From assembly GCF_019879105.1 (NCBI RefSeq), contig NZ_CP082249.1, positions 3,720,001 through 3,784,000 on the forward strand: a stretch of DNA of 64,000 nt, read 5' to 3'. Source of the stretch: Natrinema sp. SYSU A 869. GTDB taxonomy: Archaea; Halobacteriota; Halobacteria; Halobacteriales; Natrialbaceae. This document shows positions 53,299 to 61,975 of this stretch, in pieces (position 1 is the stretch's first letter; the number at the start of each line of letters is the position of its first letter). The notes below the pieces were generated by a model, which saw nothing but the letters and a program-made list of their open reading frames with translations, made no database searches and was not told the origin of the DNA. The translations under genes and the position numbers were made by a program.

Positions 53299-53955
53299 TC
53301 AGACCAACTCTGTCAGCGCAGTGAGCGACTCGATTTCGTGTGCTGGCTCGCTTGAGAGCTCGTAGTCCGTGCGGTGATCACGACGGATAAACGCGGCGTC
53401 GACCCCGGCCGCATCGGCCGCACCGATGTCGACGCGGCTATCACCCACGAACAGCGGGTTCTCGACCGCGAGGTCCGCGAGGGCCTGCTCGAGGTAGTAC
53501 GGCGTCGGCTTCTTACGTTCGATCCCCTCGAGCGTCGGTTCGCGGCCGTACCAGACGTCGACTGCGAGTTCGCAGTGCTCGAGGACGTTGCCGATCGTCT
53601 CGTGTTGGTTGTTGCTGACGATTGCAGTCGGGACGGCCAGTGACTCGAGTGTTGTGACGTCGTCATAGTGTCGTTTCCGGCCGGTCCGAAGCTCGGCGAG
53701 TTGGGCCGCGATCGCGGCGTCTTCGCGGGCGGCCCAGAGGTCATCGGGATCGACGCCGTGATCGGCCGCGACGCGACGTAGCGAGGAGACGTCCGGGCTG
53801 AGTAGCGTCTCGATGTGATCGGCAGATGGGTCGGTGATGCCGACGGTCTCGAAGGCGTCGTCCATCGCCTCAACTAGCACGTCTCGATCCGTCGGTATCG
53901 TCAAAACGCCGTCGTTGTCGAAGATGACCGCGTCGTACGCCGTGTGAGTTGCCAT
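53299..53955 (-). CDS. HAD-family phosphatase/hydrolase
   Basis: A 218-residue HAD protein. Motif I is IFDNDGVLT at residues 10-18 (nucleophile Asp and acid Asp), motif II lies in AIVSNNQHE, motif III Lys in RKKPTPYYLEQAL and motif IV in VFVGDSRVDIGAA-like GDSRVD. The cap is of the C1 type between residues 25 and 90. It likely removes phosphate from a small metabolite. ATG 53955. Confidence 0.88.
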   Translation of the reverse strand: MATHTAYDAVIFDNDGVLTIPTDRDVLVEAMDDAFETVGITDPSADHIETLLSPDVSSLRRVAADHGVDPDDLWAAREDAAIAAQLAELRTGRKRHYDDVTTLESLAVPTAIVSNNQHETIGNVLEHCELAVDVWYGREPTLEGIERKKPTPYYLEQALADLAVENPLFVGDSRVDIGAADAAGVDAAFIRRDHRTDYELSSEPAHEIESLTALTELV

Positions 53956-54135
53956 GTGGGTCTCCGTAAAACGTGCAGGGATTTCGGCGTTATGCCGCAT
54001 CGAACTCGGTACCGCGAGAACGGAGTAGGATTTCTCGAGCGGTCTCACAATGATATCGACTGTCCGTTTCCGGCGACACTCATGAGAAAACACATATATA
54101 TCGGCTCATAACTCGGGACCGACTCGTTGGTCCCC

Positions 54136-55713
54136 ATGACAGGACCCTCACCCAAATCCGAGACCGTGACTGCGACCGGCAACGAGGTGGCAACGCTCGC
54201 CGCGGTTCAGGCGCTCGTTCGATCGCGTCTCGGAATCGATCCTCGAGCGCTGGGTGCGTTCCGGATCGGGCTGGGGCTCGTCATCTTGTTCGATTTGCTC
54301 GCCCTCCGGGGCCCGGGGCTGGTTACGTTCTATACGGACGCGGGCATCCTCCCGCGGTCCGCCCTCGAGGAGCTCTCACCGACGCTCGCACGCTGGTCGC
54401 TACACGCTCTGTCGGGCTCGGTATGGGTGCAAGCCCTCTTGTTCGCGATCACCGGCGCTTTCGCGGCGTGCTTGCTGGTCGGCTACAGACACCGTCTCGC
54501 GGCCATCGGTTCGGCACTCCTCCTCACATCGCTGTACGCTCGCAACCCGTATCTGGTCAACGGCGGCGATACGATCCTCATCTCGTTGCTTATTTTCGCG
54601 ACGTTGCTCCCGCTCGACGCTCGGTGGGCGATCCGCCCTCGCCGCCGCGAAAACCACTCTATTCGTAAGTCTCGAGACGATCCACGCGTGGTTTCGACGG
54701 CGACCGTGATACTTCTCTCGCATGTGGTCGTCATCTACGCAATCAACGCGGTTCTCAAGTTCCGGAGCGACGAGTGGCTGTCCGGCATCGCAGTCCAGCG
54801 GATCTTCCGACTCAAGAGCTTTACCGACTATTTGGGGCCGACGGTCGCAGAGTATCCCACCCTCTTAACCGCGATTAACTGGCTTTGGATCGCCGTCCTC
54901 TCTTCGGCCGTGCTACTCGTGCTCGCGACGGGCCGGCTCCGAACCGCGACCGTCGCCGCCTACGTCGGTGCACATCTCAGTATGGCGGTGACGATGCGCC
55001 TGGGTATCTTTCCGTTCGTCATGGTCACCGCCGTACTGGTCTTTCTTCCACCGCCGGTCTGGGACCGTCTCGAGCACCTCGCCTCGGCGACCGGGCTCGC
55101 GCACCGCCTCGGTGCGCTCGCAACGAGCGGCGGGGTGGATAGAACGGATGGGACCGAACGACCGTCAGCACCGTCACGCGGCGAGCGAACCGAGGCGGGA
55201 CCGGCGTCGTCCACATCCGTGATTTCACCCCGCGTTCGACGCGGGACGCGACTCACCGCGTCGGTGCTCCTTGTCTGTGTGTTTCTCGCTGCAGCGAGCT
55301 GGCAGGTCACGGCGGCGGGCCTGGTCGATACCCCGGGTGCGGGAGACGACAGCGTTCTGGAGAGCGCGAGCTGGGCCTTTTTCGCGCCGAATCCGCCCGA
55401 TACCGACAGCTGGTACGTCGTCGAAGCCACCGACGCGTCCGGGGAATCGACCGATCTGATTCATGGGGGATCGGCGACATTCGACGGACCGCCCGACGCC
55501 GCGGACCGGTATTCGTCGACGCTCTGGGACCGATATGGACGCAAGGGACAGGGCGCGGGCGATCCCGCGCTCGAGTCGGCGGGGGCGTACTTCTGCGAGC
55601 AGGCCCCCGACGGCGTCGAGTCGGTGACCATCTATCGCGTCGACCAGTCGGTCGATGCGGACGGACCGGTCGGTGAACCCACTCCTCATGAGCTGATTGT
55701 CAGTCAGTGTTGA
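54136..55713 (+). CDS. HTTM-domain membrane protein (gamma-carboxylase-like)
   Basis: A 525-residue protein. Residues 40-315 hold about eight helices with LGAFRIGLGLVILFDLLALRGPGLVTFYTDAGILPRS, FRLKSFTDYLGPTVAEYP and the family pattern of HTTM, the transmembrane domain related to vitamin-K-dependent gamma-carboxylase. A soluble, Ser/Arg-rich loop follows, then one more helix and an extracellular tail with SWAFFAPNPPDTDSWYVVEATDASG. The product of the haloarchaeal members is unknown. A short AT-rich patch at 54087-54100 may be its promoter. Confidence 0.8.
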   Translation: MTGPSPKSETVTATGNEVATLAAVQALVRSRLGIDPRALGAFRIGLGLVILFDLLALRGPGLVTFYTDAGILPRSALEELSPTLARWSLHALSGSVWVQALLFAITGAFAACLLVGYRHRLAAIGSALLLTSLYARNPYLVNGGDTILISLLIFATLLPLDARWAIRPRRRENHSIRKSRDDPRVVSTATVILLSHVVVIYAINAVLKFRSDEWLSGIAVQRIFRLKSFTDYLGPTVAEYPTLLTAINWLWIAVLSSAVLLVLATGRLRTATVAAYVGAHLSMAVTMRLGIFPFVMVTAVLVFLPPPVWDRLEHLASATGLAHRLGALATSGGVDRTDGTERPSAPSRGERTEAGPASSTSVISPRVRRGTRLTASVLLVCVFLAAASWQVTAAGLVDTPGAGDDSVLESASWAFFAPNPPDTDSWYVVEATDASGESTDLIHGGSATFDGPPDAADRYSSTLWDRYGRKGQGAGDPALESAGAYFCEQAPDGVESVTIYRVDQSVDADGPVGEPTPHELIVSQC

Positions 55714-55918
55714 CGTCCATCCCGTCGACGTACCGAGAGAATTGAGATCTACCGGTCCCCGTCGCTCGCTCGACGCACCGAGCGGTGCGATCGCTGCCGG
55801 AACGCCGAACCCGTCCGCAGGTTCAAGTACGGACGGGCGGCCAGACCCGTCGTGAGCCACGAGACGATTTCTCATTCGCGCGTCGAACAGATCGATTCGC
55901 GTCGTTCCAGTTGGGTGG

Positions 55919-56515
55919 ATGATGGGTCATAGGGCGCTCGTCGCCTATCAACGGCCGGATCGCCTCTACGACCTGCGATACAGTCATTGGGGCGGCGAGA
56001 CGCTGTCGCTCGCCGACGAGATTACGGCGACGACCCCCCTCGCCGACGGCGCAGTCGAGGGGCCGCTGCTGGCAGACTCGATCTCTCGCGATCGAATCCT
56101 GCGGGACCATCTTGACCCCTGCGTTCACGAGGCGCTCTATCTCGTTGCTCCGGCCGACGACTACGGCGTTGAACCCTACCGGGTCTGCTGGCTCGAGTGG
56201 GGCGACGGCCGCGACGGCGGCCGGGGAGCGATCGTCGCGTCCCGTCCCAACGACGGCAGTACGATCAGGGTCTGGTTTCGCGCAACCAAGACCGCCCTAG
56301 CCGACATCATCGAGATGGGGGCGCTCTCGCGACGGGCCGCACAGGCGTATCTCGAGGCCCGCATCTGCGAGGAGCGAGACGGCATCCCCTACACGTACGG
56401 CGAATCGCTCGATGACGCCGAATCGACGTATACGCCCACGCCGGACCGCTGGCTCGGGGACGAGCGCCGAGGGAGCAACGAAACGACGAGTAATAGAGAC
56501 GAATCCGAGGAGTGA
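55919..56515 (+). CDS. DUF6735-like protein of unknown function
   Basis: A 198-residue soluble acidic protein that opens MMGHRALVAYQRPDRLYDLRYSHWGG. This opening recalls the haloarchaeal DUF6735 family (MGHRALVAYERPDGxYDxHYSHWG). It ends with an acidic, Thr-rich tail. No motif suggests a reaction. It precedes the MutS5-like gene, which is on the other strand and points toward it. Confidence 0.72.
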   Translation: MMGHRALVAYQRPDRLYDLRYSHWGGETLSLADEITATTPLADGAVEGPLLADSISRDRILRDHLDPCVHEALYLVAPADDYGVEPYRVCWLEWGDGRDGGRGAIVASRPNDGSTIRVWFRATKTALADIIEMGALSRRAAQAYLEARICEERDGIPYTYGESLDDAESTYTPTPDRWLGDERRGSNETTSNRDESEE

Positions 56516-56563
56516 ACGGAACGCGGGGGAGACGAACGAGAGGGACGGCCTCGGAGCCCCGAC

Positions 56564-58390
56564 TCACTCACCGGTCGTCCAGCGAGCGTCCGCGAGCGTT
56601 CGCTGGACGACTTCGTTGCCGACTGCTTCCGCCAGCGTCTCGAACCCCGTCCGCTCGCTCCGGTCGCTCGCGTTCGCGACGAGTCGAGAGACGATGAACT
56701 CCGGCGTCGACCGGCCCACAGTGTCGAACCGGGGCTGATAGTCGACGAGTAACTCGAGGTCGGGGTTCAGTCCCTCCGCGAAGATGCCGTCGACCCGCGC
56801 TTCGGGCGGGAGGGGCTCTAAGTCATCCGCGAGGTGTGTGACGAACACGCCGAGCGCCTCGCGGTCAACCGAGAGCGTGACGAGCCCGTGGAGCAGGTCC
56901 GCCGCGCTGCCGGGTTCCGTGATCGCCTCGAACTCGTCGACCAGCATTAGGGTGCGACCGCCCGTCGAGAGTGGCGGCACGATCGAGCGCAGCGTGGATT
57001 CGAGGACGCCGGCGTTGAAACTCGCGTGGCGGCGATGGAAGACCAGCGAGTCGACGGGTGTCACCTCGGCCCGGTCTGCTGGAACCGGCAGTCCCATCGT
57101 CGCCAGCAGGACGACCTGACACAGCGTCTCGAGCAGGGTCGTCTTCCCGCCACTGTTGGCACCCGTCAGAACGGCGACGCGCTCTTCATCAGGAACCGCG
57201 TTGACGCCGGCCGGAACACTCGTCACGCCGTGCTCGCCGAGCGCGTAGGTGACCGGCTGGACTGACTCGTCATCGCGCGAAGCGAGCGTGATATTGCGCG
57301 CGTTGACGACGGAGACGGCGGCTTCGTCGCTCCCTCGCTCATTTCGTTCGTTCGTGTCTTCCGAGGTACTCCGCGCCTCGCCCTCGATGAAAATCGGACG
57401 GGTGCAGTCGTATTCGAGCGCGAAGCGCGCCAGCGAGAGGTGCAAGGCGATGTCGTCGACCGCCTCGACGGTCCGATCGATCGCATCGCGTGCATCCGCG
57501 AGCCGTTCCTCGAGATCGCTCGCGACGGCCTGCTCGCGCTCGTCGACCGCGTCGGTGAGGTCGCTCCGGAGCGTCCGCAGCGTGTCGCCGACGAAGTCGG
57601 TCGCGTCCGTCGCGTCGGTGGGCATCGCGTCCCGAACCCGGTCGATCGTCACGTCCGTCTCGGTCAGCAGGTGGTCTTCGAACGACTGTCGGAACCCTTC
57701 AGCGTCGTGGACGCCCTCGGCGCGCAGGTCCTCGATCAACGCGAGCGCGTTCGCATCCATGTCCTCAACGGCACCGAGTGCGTCCCGGAGGCGGTCGAGT
57801 TCCTCGTCAGCACCCTCCCGGACCCGGCCGCCGTCGAGCGCTGCCAGTGCCTCGGCGGCGTCTGCGAGCCGCTCGCGCTCGAGATCCGCGATCGCGGCGA
57901 AGGGTCCGGAATCGACGCCGGCTGCCAGCAATGCGAGCCCGGCCTCGACGGCGGCGTGCTCGCTCCCGCCGCGGTCGTCGTAGCGCTCGTAGGCCTCGAG
58001 CACGGCAGTGCGGTCATCGTCCGCGAGTTCGGCCCAAGCGTCTCGAGCCGCGAGCACGTCGTCGAGGCGCTCGTCCATCGCCTCACGGCTCTCTAGCGGT
58101 GTGAGCACCCGAATACGGTCTGCCGCGCGCTGGGTAACGGCATGTTCGACCGCGAGATCTAGTAACTCCTTGTACGCCGATCGGGCGTCGCTGGTCGCGA
58201 GAATAGCCATGCCAGCGCCGCCGGTCGCCCGACGAAGGATTCGCGTCGCTCGCCCGCGAGCGAGTCCAGCGTCCGCGAGCGTCCGCACGTCTCCACCCTC
58301 AATCGCCCGGATCGCCCGTTCCCGACCCAGTTCCTCGACCAGCGTTTCCCGCGTCTTCGGGCCGACCCCCCAGTACTCCTCGAGTCGCAT
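56564..58390 (-). CDS. Archaeal MutS5-like ATPase with N-terminal HhH
   Basis: A 608-residue protein. The N-terminus (EYWGVGPKTRETLVEELGRERAI) is a helix-hairpin-helix pair. Residues 65-400 are helical with a coiled coil. The ABC-type ATPase follows: Walker A GANSGGKTTLL near 409, FHRRHASFNAGVLESTL as Q-loop region, and Walker B LMLVDEFEAI near 480. There is no mismatch-recognition domain, so it belongs to the MutS2/MutS5 branch with roles in recombination rather than base mismatch repair. A low-complexity stretch (TNERNERGSDE) near 345 is probably a disordered loop. Confidence 0.88.
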   Translation of the reverse strand: MRLEEYWGVGPKTRETLVEELGRERAIRAIEGGDVRTLADAGLARGRATRILRRATGGAGMAILATSDARSAYKELLDLAVEHAVTQRAADRIRVLTPLESREAMDERLDDVLAARDAWAELADDDRTAVLEAYERYDDRGGSEHAAVEAGLALLAAGVDSGPFAAIADLERERLADAAEALAALDGGRVREGADEELDRLRDALGAVEDMDANALALIEDLRAEGVHDAEGFRQSFEDHLLTETDVTIDRVRDAMPTDATDATDFVGDTLRTLRSDLTDAVDEREQAVASDLEERLADARDAIDRTVEAVDDIALHLSLARFALEYDCTRPIFIEGEARSTSEDTNERNERGSDEAAVSVVNARNITLASRDDESVQPVTYALGEHGVTSVPAGVNAVPDEERVAVLTGANSGGKTTLLETLCQVVLLATMGLPVPADRAEVTPVDSLVFHRRHASFNAGVLESTLRSIVPPLSTGGRTLMLVDEFEAITEPGSAADLLHGLVTLSVDREALGVFVTHLADDLEPLPPEARVDGIFAEGLNPDLELLVDYQPRFDTVGRSTPEFIVSRLVANASDRSERTGFETLAEAVGNEVVQRTLADARWTTGE

Positions 58391-58508
58391 ACGTGATGAC
58401 TCGCGGCAACCGTCTTGAACACTGTGTCATCCGTCCGCGTAGTCGGATCGATTCCGATGGCGCGACCGGTCTCTGAGGGAGAAACTTCGATGTTCGCCGT
58501 CTCGACGG

Positions 58509-59666
58509 TTACCGGAGATAGCGGCGGAGCTGGACGCTAAGAGGGACGTTACGGGACTGGTCTCGGACGCGAATCTGCTTGAACCCGAGGAGGCCACCGA
58601 CGAACCCGAGGACGCTCGCGCCCAATAGACCGTTGATCGTCCCCCACGCGACCAGTGGATCGATCGCATGGAATCGCAGGAGTAGCGATGTCGGCAGTAC
58701 CCGGAGGTATCGATACTCCGACACCGCGACCGACCGTTCCTCGCCCGACGGGGGTGCCGTCGTCCGCAGCGACGCCGCGGACTCGCTCCCCGGCGCGAGC
58801 GGCACGGACCCAGGCTCGATCGACGCGTCGTTGGTTGCCGTCTCGAGGACGACCACCGTCGTGATAAGTCCGCCGTTGCGCATCGGGATCTCTGCCGTGA
58901 TCGACTCACCGGGTTCGATATCCTCGCTGCCGTCAGCGTCGACCGACATCGTATAGCCGCCGCTGGGTACGATCATCGCGGCGTTGGCCGGCACCAGCAC
59001 GAGCGTGAGGACTATCAGTGCGACGATGCGGGGATCGATACTATCGGCGTCGGTCGACCTGCGACGAGGGGGCCGACCCGGAGCCCGTCGTCTGGTCCCG
59101 ACAGTGAGTGTAACGACGAACAGTATCAGACCGACCCCGAACAGGACGAGGCCGGCGCTGCCGATTCCGGCACCGGCCTCGAGGCCGAGAGCGGCCAGTA
59201 TCGGGGCGAGAACCCAGCCGACGCCCCCACGGACGGTCTTGACGGCCGTTCCGAACTTCGGCAGGACGACGACACTACCGCCGACCTGAAGCGCGGTCGC
59301 GGCGATTCGGTCGTCGGTCACCGGCGGCTCGCCGGCGTCCTGATCGGCGAACGGATTGGCGTCGCCCTGCGTTCGATAACCGTCCGCCGTCTCGGCGACG
59401 ACCCGATGGGTCGTCAGCTGCCCGTCATTGACCTCGACCGACTCGAAGACCACGACATCGCCGGGCTCCGGATCACCGGTCACCTGGGACGGAATAGCGA
59501 CGAAGCCGTCCCCGGGCTCAAGGGTCGGCTCCATGCTGCCAGTCTCGACGAACACCAGAAAAACCGGCTGTCCAAGCAGTTGGCCGGCGATCAGGGCTAG
59601 CGTCGCCGCGATCACCACGACGGTGAGGCTGAGTTCGGCCCATCGGCGAACCCGTGACGATGTCAC
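58509..59666 (-). CDS. Signal peptidase I, archaeal His-type (SipW/Sec11-like)
   Basis: A 385-residue serine peptidase. The nucleophile is in ETGSMEPTLEPGD, Ser near residue 44; the general base is His in LTTHRVVAE near 87, not Lys, as in SipW and Sec11. GDANPFAD holds the next conserved Asp. One helix precedes the site; from residue 155 to the end there are two or three more helices and an extra extracellular beta domain absent from housekeeping enzymes. It is the first gene of a surface-protein locus and may process the two SipW-cognate-like proteins nearby. Confidence 0.9.
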   Translation of the reverse strand: MTSSRVRRWAELSLTVVVIAATLALIAGQLLGQPVFLVFVETGSMEPTLEPGDGFVAIPSQVTGDPEPGDVVVFESVEVNDGQLTTHRVVAETADGYRTQGDANPFADQDAGEPPVTDDRIAATALQVGGSVVVLPKFGTAVKTVRGGVGWVLAPILAALGLEAGAGIGSAGLVLFGVGLILFVVTLTVGTRRRAPGRPPRRRSTDADSIDPRIVALIVLTLVLVPANAAMIVPSGGYTMSVDADGSEDIEPGESITAEIPMRNGGLITTVVVLETATNDASIEPGSVPLAPGSESAASLRTTAPPSGEERSVAVSEYRYLRVLPTSLLLRFHAIDPLVAWGTINGLLGASVLGFVGGLLGFKQIRVRDQSRNVPLSVQLRRYLR

Positions 59667-59837
59667 GTCTCGAGTGAGTGTCGAGTCGGATATAATGATT
59701 CGGGCCGAAAGGATCGCTGCTATTGCGAGGGTTGTCTCATTCGGTAATTGTCCATCTGTCGATATACAAAAACGTGTTCAAAACAGTCGTAGATTGGTAT
59801 CAGTTCAGATACTGATTGCCGTGCTACCGAAACCGAG

Positions 59838-60562
59838 TTACATGGTAACTCTCTCGGCGGTGACTGTCGCAGTCAGATTGAGGCTGTGTGTTCCACTAGC
59901 ACTTCCCGTATCAACGGTAATCACTCCAGCTGCAACGCCAGAGTGGCTGTCGGAAAGCGAAGCACTACCGGGACTGTTAGCGTTGAGGACGAATTCAGCG
60001 ACTTGATCCCCCGCTGTGCTTCCGCTGCTCGCCGTCGATCCCGTTAATGTACTGAAGTCGGTACCACCATCGCCCGTTCCCGACGCCGTCTGATCAAGCG
60101 CACTATTATCGCTGTCACCGCTAAAGTCGAACGCGACCTTATTCAGCGTTGTGTCCGTCTGAATGTCAACGGTCACACCGAGCGCATTAGTGCTAGTGTC
60201 AGTGAACCCAGAATTGTCCTGAATGACAAATGCAATCGCTTCGGCCGTGGGACTGCTGTCCAAAGCAGTTGCGCTTACGGTGCTGTCTCCGACTGTCAGG
60301 ACTGCATCGGTGTTGAGCGTTTCGTTCGAGAAGTTGATTACGACTGCCCCGTTGGCGTCCTCTGAGATGTCGGCAAAAGCACCGTCAGGCGATGCACCGG
60401 GTGCGATTCCGGCTGCTGAAGCCGAGTCGTTGTCGACGTTAATCGAAAGATCCCTGTTTGCCTCTACTTGTGTGAACGCGCCCGAACCGAAAACCGCGCC
60501 GCTAGCTGCTGCTGTTCCGCCGATTCCGAGTAATACGTGTCGTCGATTGATGTTTTCTTCAT
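59838..60562 (-). CDS. SipW-cognate-type surface protein, frame broken near the start
   Basis: A protein of about 241 residues. The body is clear: after NINRRHVLLGIGGTAAASGA and GSGAFTQVEANRDLSINV, a Ser/Thr/Asp/Gly-rich beta-sandwich follows to the end. The signal motif fits haloarchaeal SipW-cognate/DUF1102-like proteins. The expected ATG at 60562 is in another frame: an A4 run (plus-strand T4 at 60553-60556) would have to be A5 to join ATG AAG AAA AAC ATC AAT. So either one A is missing in the assembly or the gene is off. This is a fibre-subunit candidate. Confidence 0.72.
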
Positions 60563-60902
60563 GATTGGGTCTCTGTCCTCTCTTGCGGGAGAGACGGACC
60601 CCCCTTTCCCATTTCCCACGCCCTCTCCCCTCGAGACCCCACCCATATCATATTAGGCTGCGTGAAGATCCTCACGAGGTGCCATATAGCGATTCCCACC
60701 GCGTTGGAACCGGGATCACGGGGACCCATACGCCACTTCGGACCGTTTTCGGCATTGGTGGGATCGCTCTGATCCCGCCCGGATTGCTGTCCGAAGATGT
60801 GAAATACGTGACTATAAAATCATATAGTCTGTCATATCTGACAAAACTACTATAATACTGGTGTCTGAAGAGTACTAAACCGGCCGTAGACCGCAATCAA
60901 AC
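60563..60902. other. Divergent promoter region of the surface-protein locus
   Basis: Separates the minus-strand surface protein from the plus-strand regulator. It holds AT-rich patches at 60811-60858 (ACTATAAAAT, then ACTATAATAC) that could serve the regulator, and CTATA-6-TATAG is an inverted repeat at about 60812-60827. A possible minus-strand promoter is at 60655-60665. The DUF7344 protein could bind here to control both directions. Confidence 0.45.
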
Positions 60903-61436
60903 GTGAATACAGGAACATCACTCACAGAAGACGAAGTGTACACACTTCTGAGTAGTTGTCGGCGTCGGTACGCGCTGCATGCGTGTCTGCAGACCGAGTC
61001 AACGATCACTCTCTCGGATCTCGCCGAACAGGTGGCCGCCTGGGAGTACGAGAAATCTCTCGAGGCGGTGAGTTCCGAGGAACGGCGGCGAGTGTACACG
61101 TCGCTCCAACAGACCCACCTCCCGAAGATGGACCGGTGGGGCGTGGTCGAGTTCGAGCGTGGCGTAATCGAACCGACGGAGCAGGCCTCCGAGATCGGGG
61201 TGTATATGGACGTGGTCCCCGCGAACTCCATCCCGTGGGCGCATTACTACCTTGGCGTGGCGGCCATCGCCGCAGCGGTCACCGGGGGCGTCTGGTTGGG
61301 GATCTATCCCGAGACGATCCCCGACCTGCTGTGGGCGACCCTCATCTCCGGTGTCTTCCTACTCTCGGCCGCGGCTCACGTCTGGCAGACCACCCGCACC
61401 GAGCTCGGACGCGACGGTCCGCACCCGGAACTCTAA
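60903..61436 (+). CDS. Membrane-anchored DUF7344 helix-turn-helix regulator
   Basis: A 177-residue protein. Residues 10-95 hold the DUF7344 winged helix: LTEDEVYTLLSSCRRRYALHACLQTESTITLSDLAEQVAAWE and RVYTSLQQTHLPKMDRWGVVEFERG. Two C-terminal helices (YLGVAAIAAAVTGGVWLG and WATLISGVFLLSAAAHVW) anchor it to the membrane. The start is GTG at 60903; no ATG suits. It likely controls this locus. The gene is followed by the next after two bases. Confidence 0.82.
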   Translation: MNTGTSLTEDEVYTLLSSCRRRYALHACLQTESTITLSDLAEQVAAWEYEKSLEAVSSEERRRVYTSLQQTHLPKMDRWGVVEFERGVIEPTEQASEIGVYMDVVPANSIPWAHYYLGVAAIAAAVTGGVWLGIYPETIPDLLWATLISGVFLLSAAAHVWQTTRTELGRDGPHPEL

Positions 61437-61438
61437 TC

Positions 61439-61975
61439 GTGACCAAACCTGACCCCTGGCGTCGTCGGCGGTATACCCGCCGAACAGCCCTCGGGCTGAT
61501 GCTCGCCGGCGGGTCCGTGACCGCGCTCGGAACGGCCGGGTTCGCGAATCTGACTGCCGGCCGAGACGTAGCACTCAGCATCTCGACGGACGACCAGGCG
61601 TCGCTGACCATCGTCGACGACGCGACCGGAGAGCCGATCGAAAATAATTCGCCGTACACCGGCGACCTCGACGTCCAGTTCGACACGACCACCGGGGGTA
61701 TGATCGACGTGACGGGGGCGATCACTGGCGATACAGAACTGATATCGCTCTCCAAAGCGGTCGATAACGGCACCTACACGTTCACGATCGACGGAACTGA
61801 TTTTAATATCACCGACCTGACGGCGGGCGAGTCCGATCCGCCGGTCCTCCGGGTCACGAACACCGAGGATCCCGGCGGAGCCGACGCGGCAATCAGTCTC
61901 GACGTTACGGCCGACATCGACGGCGTTTCGCTCGAGCTAACGCGCGCGGTAACCGTTACCGCCCCAGAATCATGA
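61439..61975 (+). CDS. Second SipW-cognate-type surface protein
   Basis: A 178-residue protein starting with GTG at 61439 (MTKPDPWRRRRYTRRT). The signal helix ALGLMLAGGSVTALGTAGFA is followed by NLTAGRDVALSIS, matching the GTAxFAxxTAxRDVxxxI pattern of haloarchaeal SipW-cognate signals. The mature part is about 140 residues of beta-rich, Asp/Thr-rich sequence. It ends four bases into the DUF5305 gene. It is a possible minor pilin or fibre anchor. Confidence 0.75.
   Translation: MTKPDPWRRRRYTRRTALGLMLAGGSVTALGTAGFANLTAGRDVALSISTDDQASLTIVDDATGEPIENNSPYTGDLDVQFDTTTGGMIDVTGAITGDTELISLSKAVDNGTYTFTIDGTDFNITDLTAGESDPPVLRVTNTEDPGGADAAISLDVTADIDGVSLELTRAVTVTAPES

Noticed and set aside
60464-60646. 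60-residue open frame containing the ATG at 60562
   Set aside because: Its sequence after the ATG is the out-of-frame reading of the surface-protein signal; the family-like frame is the neighbouring one.
60956-61438. Long N-terminal extension of the second surface protein
   Set aside because: This part is the shadow of the DUF7344 gene in another frame; the protein starts at the GTG at 61439.
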